DNA of 64,000 bases from Desulfomonile tiedjei (GTDB lineage: Bacteria > Desulfobacterota > Desulfomonilia > Desulfomonilales > Desulfomonilaceae), in assembly GCA_016212925.1 (NCBI GenBank), contig JACRDF010000010.1, positions 1-64,000 of the forward strand, read 5' to 3'. The notes beneath the pieces were generated by a model. The model saw nothing but the letters and a program-made list of their open reading frames with translations, searched no databases and was not told the origin of the DNA. Shown here piece after piece: positions 61,032-64,000 of this stretch (positions within the stretch are counted from its first letter, which is position 1; each line of letters begins with the position of its first letter). A program made the position numbers and the translations under genes.

Positions 61032-61250
61032 TCACTTTGTTGTGTTCGGAGGGGGCAGTACCGGCACAGGCGGTATGGTTATGGGCGGAGGCGGGGGTGG
61101 AGGTGGTGGTGTACCGCCAATTACAGGTGCTTTAACAATGGGCGGTTTAACAACTTGGCCCAGTGCAACTGTTGCAATCAAAGTAATCACCAACAACACG
61201 AGAAGCGTGTAACAGGTGATTGTCCTTCGCCTGCTTTTCCCTCGTGACAT
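61032..61250 (-). CDS. Small membrane protein with a polyproline tail
   Basis: 72 residues: basic N-terminus 'MSRGKSRRRT', one membrane segment ('CYTLLVLLVITLIATVALG'), and an outer tail with a run of nine prolines and 'PPVPVLPPPN'. Possibly an envelope spacer or SH3-like partner. Family not known; 88 bp upstream of the exported gene in the same direction. Confidence 0.5.
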   Translation of the reverse strand: MSRGKSRRRTITCYTLLVLLVITLIATVALGQVVKPPIVKAPVIGGTPPPPPPPPPITIPPVPVLPPPNTTK

Positions 61251-61336
61251 GGCTACCCCCCGTTTCAGTCAAATCCAAATTTCCAGAACCCAAAACAGCA
61301 GAAGGTCAACCTTCTACGACATGTCTCTTCTCCACC

Positions 61337-62614
61337 TCATTTCTTTTCGAGAGCCTCGATATGGTCTAGCATTAATGGCCGGTCCTCCTGCATTAGATCT
61401 ACAATCCTAGAAACCAAATGAGGTGCTGCGGCTTCCAGTCCTTCACTTATCTTCTCAAGGACATCGAAAATAGAATCAACAGGGCCGCCAAATAACTTCA
61501 TTTCTGGTGTCTTCGAATCACTTGCCAGGTTGACTGCTTTATCCGTTGTAAAATGTGCAATCGGTATCTCCTTGGAATATGCCAGGATATAACAGTCAAG
61601 ATCATAGGTCACTCCGTTGGGGGTGACACCGATGGTTCCTTTGAAGCTCAACCCTAAAACGGTGCCGAATCCTCGTGTCTCAGAGTTATTAAAATGTCCG
61701 AACCATGAGATATCCTTGACACCAAATGTCAGACTCTGCCCCGAGAAGTCCCATTTCACGGATTCCATAATTGCAAACGCATCGCCCCAAAGAAAACACC
61801 AGGGCAAGAGCTGAACGCTATTCTCTATCTGAGCATTGACTTCATCCGTTAGTTCTTGGCTCTTCTGTTTCATTACGAACGTGAGCACGTTGTTGATGGT
61901 CTCCAAGACCACGCTTTGACCATCGTAATCCGGCATGGAATCGGCGTGGGCCTGTGCGATCCACTTTTTCAAATATTCCTCCCAGTAAAAATTTGCCGAC
62001 AGCCCAAACGTTCTCTCGGGGTCTTCCCCACTTTGATACAGATCGGTTTGACAGCCATCGAGGGGAAACGTTACGTCATAATGCCCCAGAGTTTCCCCAC
62101 TCTTGGAGTCGTTAGTTACCCCAAAAGGATCGGTCTTGTGCTCTCGATACCAAGACGCATGTATAGCCAAATTCTCACGTAACGAGAATGTCACCTGTGA
62201 TGTGCCAGGCACAAGGGCAAAATCGTACTTAGAAGTTCCCAAGGCAGTAACATACCCATAACGAGTATCAGTAGTGTTGTGCCCAACATCACTAGTGTCA
62301 AAATATAAATGTTTTTCGCCGGCGTGTGCGCGCAGTCCTCTTATAAGGAACCCAGCGAAGGCAGGACCATAGCTGCCTAGGTAATACGGCATACCCAGCA
62401 AGCTAAGTATGAATCGCAGATACTGTCTCAGTGGCGGGAAGAATGCGGATGCTTGAGAGAGAAATGCGATTATCGCGATCAGCAGCAGGAGGAGTCCGGC
62501 CATTTGGGTCTTATTCCCAGACAGAGCAAGCTCCACTGACGAGACTCCTGTCTTCATAGCTGCGGAACCAGCGAAAACATCCTTCTCCAACTGATCTAAA
62601 GATTGTTGAGGCAT
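61337..62614 (-). CDS. Two-TM membrane protein of the minus-strand block
   Basis: Family not recognised. The 425-residue protein has hydrophobic segments near residues 38-58 ('QMAGLLLLLIAIIAFLSQAS') and 60-95 ('YLRFILSLLGMPYYLGSYG'), then a large soluble part with strands ('YDFALVPGTSQVTFSLRENL', 'TFGVKDISWFGHFN'). It starts 2 bp after the stop of the 62617 gene, so they are an operon. Confidence 0.5.
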   Translation of the reverse strand: MPQQSLDQLEKDVFAGSAAMKTGVSSVELALSGNKTQMAGLLLLLIAIIAFLSQASAFFPPLRQYLRFILSLLGMPYYLGSYGPAFAGFLIRGLRAHAGEKHLYFDTSDVGHNTTDTRYGYVTALGTSKYDFALVPGTSQVTFSLRENLAIHASWYREHKTDPFGVTNDSKSGETLGHYDVTFPLDGCQTDLYQSGEDPERTFGLSANFYWEEYLKKWIAQAHADSMPDYDGQSVVLETINNVLTFVMKQKSQELTDEVNAQIENSVQLLPWCFLWGDAFAIMESVKWDFSGQSLTFGVKDISWFGHFNNSETRGFGTVLGLSFKGTIGVTPNGVTYDLDCYILAYSKEIPIAHFTTDKAVNLASDSKTPEMKLFGGPVDSIFDVLEKISEGLEAAAPHLVSRIVDLMQEDRPLMLDHIEALEKK

Positions 62615-62616
62615 GT

Positions 62617-63699
62617 CTACCCCTTTCCTTGAACCTTAGCTTTGATCTCCTCTACCATTTTCTTTATTTCGGCAATGGCATCAACATTGGACTTGGTCTC
62701 ATCCCGAACTTTTGTCAGATCTTGTTCGAAGCTCGTGAGCTGCGCCTTAAAAGGTTTGAGGTAATCATTCTGGATCGATCCATTTTCACCTACCTTGGCG
62801 ACGATGTCTTTGAGCAAAGGCAGAAGCTCTTCATAAAGCTTCTTCAACTTCTTTTCAAAATCGTCAACTCGCTTCTTTAGCTCTTCGATTATGGCCTCGA
62901 TTTTGTCGTCATATAGTATTTGGAGGTGGCAGGTTACGACACCATGCGGCGTCTCGTCCTCATAATAGCAAGGATATTCGTATGGGTCAGCGTCGATCGG
63001 GAGCGGCCCCCCGATTTCCTCTTCATCTGTAGATAGAATCGGTTCCATTTTGCCAGGGTCCACAAAGAAAATCAGATGGGGATTAACAATCTCTGTCCAT
63101 TTCTCAGGGCCGGGGTTCTCCTTCTTGTACTCCGCCCATATATCATTCAAGGACAGCGGCTCCAGGGCAATGTGAGAATACACGTAGTTGAAAATGTGGA
63201 GATTTCCATTGTACCCCGTCTCGGAATCGCCCAGTCGCTTCGAAAGATCTTTCACGGGCTTCTTGACAAGCGCGTCGCGGACAGACAGATGATATTTGAA
63301 GTCACCGATATCCTGCCCGGTCATTCTTTTTCTCGCCTCCCCGTCCACAGGATCTTGAAGCAAGCCACACACAAGTCGGTCCTGGAGTTTCATATACCTA
63401 GTCATGGCGTCCCTGTATTGCTCACGCATAAGTGACACACCGCCATGTCCAGGAACCTTGTCCGCTGCCTCAAGTGCTCGGACCAAGATTTGGCAGGTGG
63501 CTTTTGTGAGGTCGTGTTCGTTGAGTCGAACCACCAAACCCCACTTCCCTCTGCTCGATGGTGTTGGTTCCCCGCTTACCATCATCTGAATGTCCTGAAT
63601 CTCGCCTGGTTGGAGGTACAGGGTAGGCAAGAAAATGACGCGTTGACAGCTAAGTTCATTAAACTCAATGCGGGCACCTAATGACCTTACACGTTTCAC
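62617..63699 (-). CDS. Coiled-coil protein of the minus-strand block
   Basis: The 360-residue soluble protein has a mixed N-terminal part and a strong coiled-coil C-terminus from about residue 265 ('KIEAIIEELKKRVDDFEKKL', 'AIAEIKKMVEEIKAKVQGKG'). It could form a rod or a partner for the membrane protein at 61337. Family not recognised. Confidence 0.5.
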   Translation of the reverse strand: MKRVRSLGARIEFNELSCQRVIFLPTLYLQPGEIQDIQMMVSGEPTPSSRGKWGLVVRLNEHDLTKATCQILVRALEAADKVPGHGGVSLMREQYRDAMTRYMKLQDRLVCGLLQDPVDGEARKRMTGQDIGDFKYHLSVRDALVKKPVKDLSKRLGDSETGYNGNLHIFNYVYSHIALEPLSLNDIWAEYKKENPGPEKWTEIVNPHLIFFVDPGKMEPILSTDEEEIGGPLPIDADPYEYPCYYEDETPHGVVTCHLQILYDDKIEAIIEELKKRVDDFEKKLKKLYEELLPLLKDIVAKVGENGSIQNDYLKPFKAQLTSFEQDLTKVRDETKSNVDAIAEIKKMVEEIKAKVQGKG

Positions 63700-63775
63700 G
63701 ACACCCCTCCTTTGTCACAAGATATTTGTTGCACAGATTGAAAACCTCATGGAAAATACCAACCGAACCGCCAAC

Positions 63776-64000
63776 CTACTCACCAAACACATCAAACATT
63801 GCATCACTGATCCGATAGCCAGAAAGCACGATCTGCCGCTCTGCCGCTTCCTTTGCCTTGCCCTTATAATCGCTGGGAAGCACAACACCATCATCTTTTG
63901 CGTTACTCCCCTGCAAACTCCCGCTGCAATAAGCACGATCTATGGCAACCTTACAGGTTCCAACCGCCCAATCACTGAATGACTTAACGGCTAGTTCGTC
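63776..64000 (-). CDS. C-terminal part of an S1/P1-type nuclease, cut by the window edge
   Basis: 74 codons on the minus strand end in TAG (63776-63778) and run off the right edge. The end 'LPSDYKGKAKEAAERQIVLS' followed by 'GYRISDAMFDVFGE', with the preceding 'VAIDRAYCSGSLQG', matches the last helix of the S1/P1 zinc nuclease family ('Y...A....RQ...AG.RLA..LN'). These are exported zinc nucleases that cut single-stranded nucleic acid. The catalytic histidines are outside the window. It lies 76 bp upstream of the coiled-coil gene, same direction. Confidence 0.6.
   Translation of the reverse strand, partial: DELAVKSFSDWAVGTCKVAIDRAYCSGSLQGSNAKDDGVVLPSDYKGKAKEAAERQIVLSGYRISDAMFDVFGE

Larger units (their letters stand above)
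41184..64000. mobile_element. Phage-like integrated element (left end and at least 22.8 kb)
   Basis: Left end is inside comM with a serine recombinase. Contents are lower in GC than the host and include ParB-like proteins, DNA methylases, sigma factors, RuvC, and small and large terminase. No portal, capsid, tail or lysis gene is visible in the window. The minus-strand block 59905-64000 may be cargo. The right end and the other half of comM are not seen, so the total size is unknown. Confidence 0.8.

Noticed and set aside
61003..61212. Glycine-rich plus-strand frame opposite the polyproline gene
   Set aside because: It is the mirror of the proline tail (CCN/GGN codons); the minus-strand frame has a start, a membrane segment and fits the block's direction.
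63715..63982. Plus-strand or other-frame minus ORFs at the right edge
   Set aside because: They overlap the S1/P1-type C-terminus on the minus strand, which matches a known family and keeps the direction of the upstream genes.

Overview
The first ~41.2 kb is chromosome of a GC-rich, anaerobic-looking bacterium. I would place it in Desulfobacterota (a Syntrophobacter/Desulfomonile-like lineage). The supporting signs are a DUF3786 protein, a Memo-family protein, a two-cluster ferredoxin, two selenocysteine-containing thioredoxin-like proteins and many G-rich dispersed palindromes. From ~41.2 kb to the right edge (64 kb) the sequence is more AT-rich. It is a phage-like integrated element, entered through a large serine recombinase that sits inside comM (yifB). 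The right end of the element lies outside the window.

Chromosomal layout: an RlmI-type rRNA methyltransferase, serS and a small partner gene (minus strand); an oligopeptide ABC importer without its ATPases (3.8-7.5 kb); a formyltransferase-fold protein and a DUF3786 protein, separated by purine tracts and strong hairpin repeats; a metal (probably copper) island at 11.1-25.8 kb; Memo, a ferredoxin and a coiled-coil membrane protein (minus); two UGA-containing thioredoxin-TPR selenoprotein genes (29.6-30.1 and 36.3-37.0 kb) on either side of an MFS transporter, an M1 aminopeptidase, a GNAT acetyltransferase and an ankyrin protein; a HisKA_2-type sensor kinase; a predicted outer-membrane barrel; and the 3' part of comM.

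The metal island reads as one functional unit. It holds three exported cysteine-rich proteins, a membrane-anchored HMA domain joined to a SurA-like region, a DUF2318 protein with a FtsX-type permease and ABC ATPase, a CusB-like adaptor and CusA-like RND pump, two NosL-family lipoprotein-like Cu chaperones and a membrane class III nucleotide cyclase. No outer-membrane CusC partner and no FTR1 permease are present.

The integrated element carries, in order: recombinase, ParB-like protein, D12-class adenine methylase, a run of small genes (several with an identical MGSLR N-terminus, several with a shared four-cysteine motif), a repeat-rich control region in front of a winged-helix protein, an RpoH-like sigma factor, a ribbon-helix-helix protein, a RuvC-like resolvase, a probable small terminase, a large terminase, an ECF sigma factor, a ParB-methylase fusion and a further methylase. 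A minus-strand block of exported/membrane proteins follows, ending in a partial S1/P1-type nuclease. No portal, capsid or tail gene is in the window, so a complete prophage cannot be claimed.

Best leads: the two selenoprotein genes with identical SECIS-like hairpins; the MGSLR-tagged and four-cysteine small protein families of the element; the recombinase whose last codons and stop are supplied by the comM target; and the 13-bp operator/iteron array ahead of the winged-helix gene.
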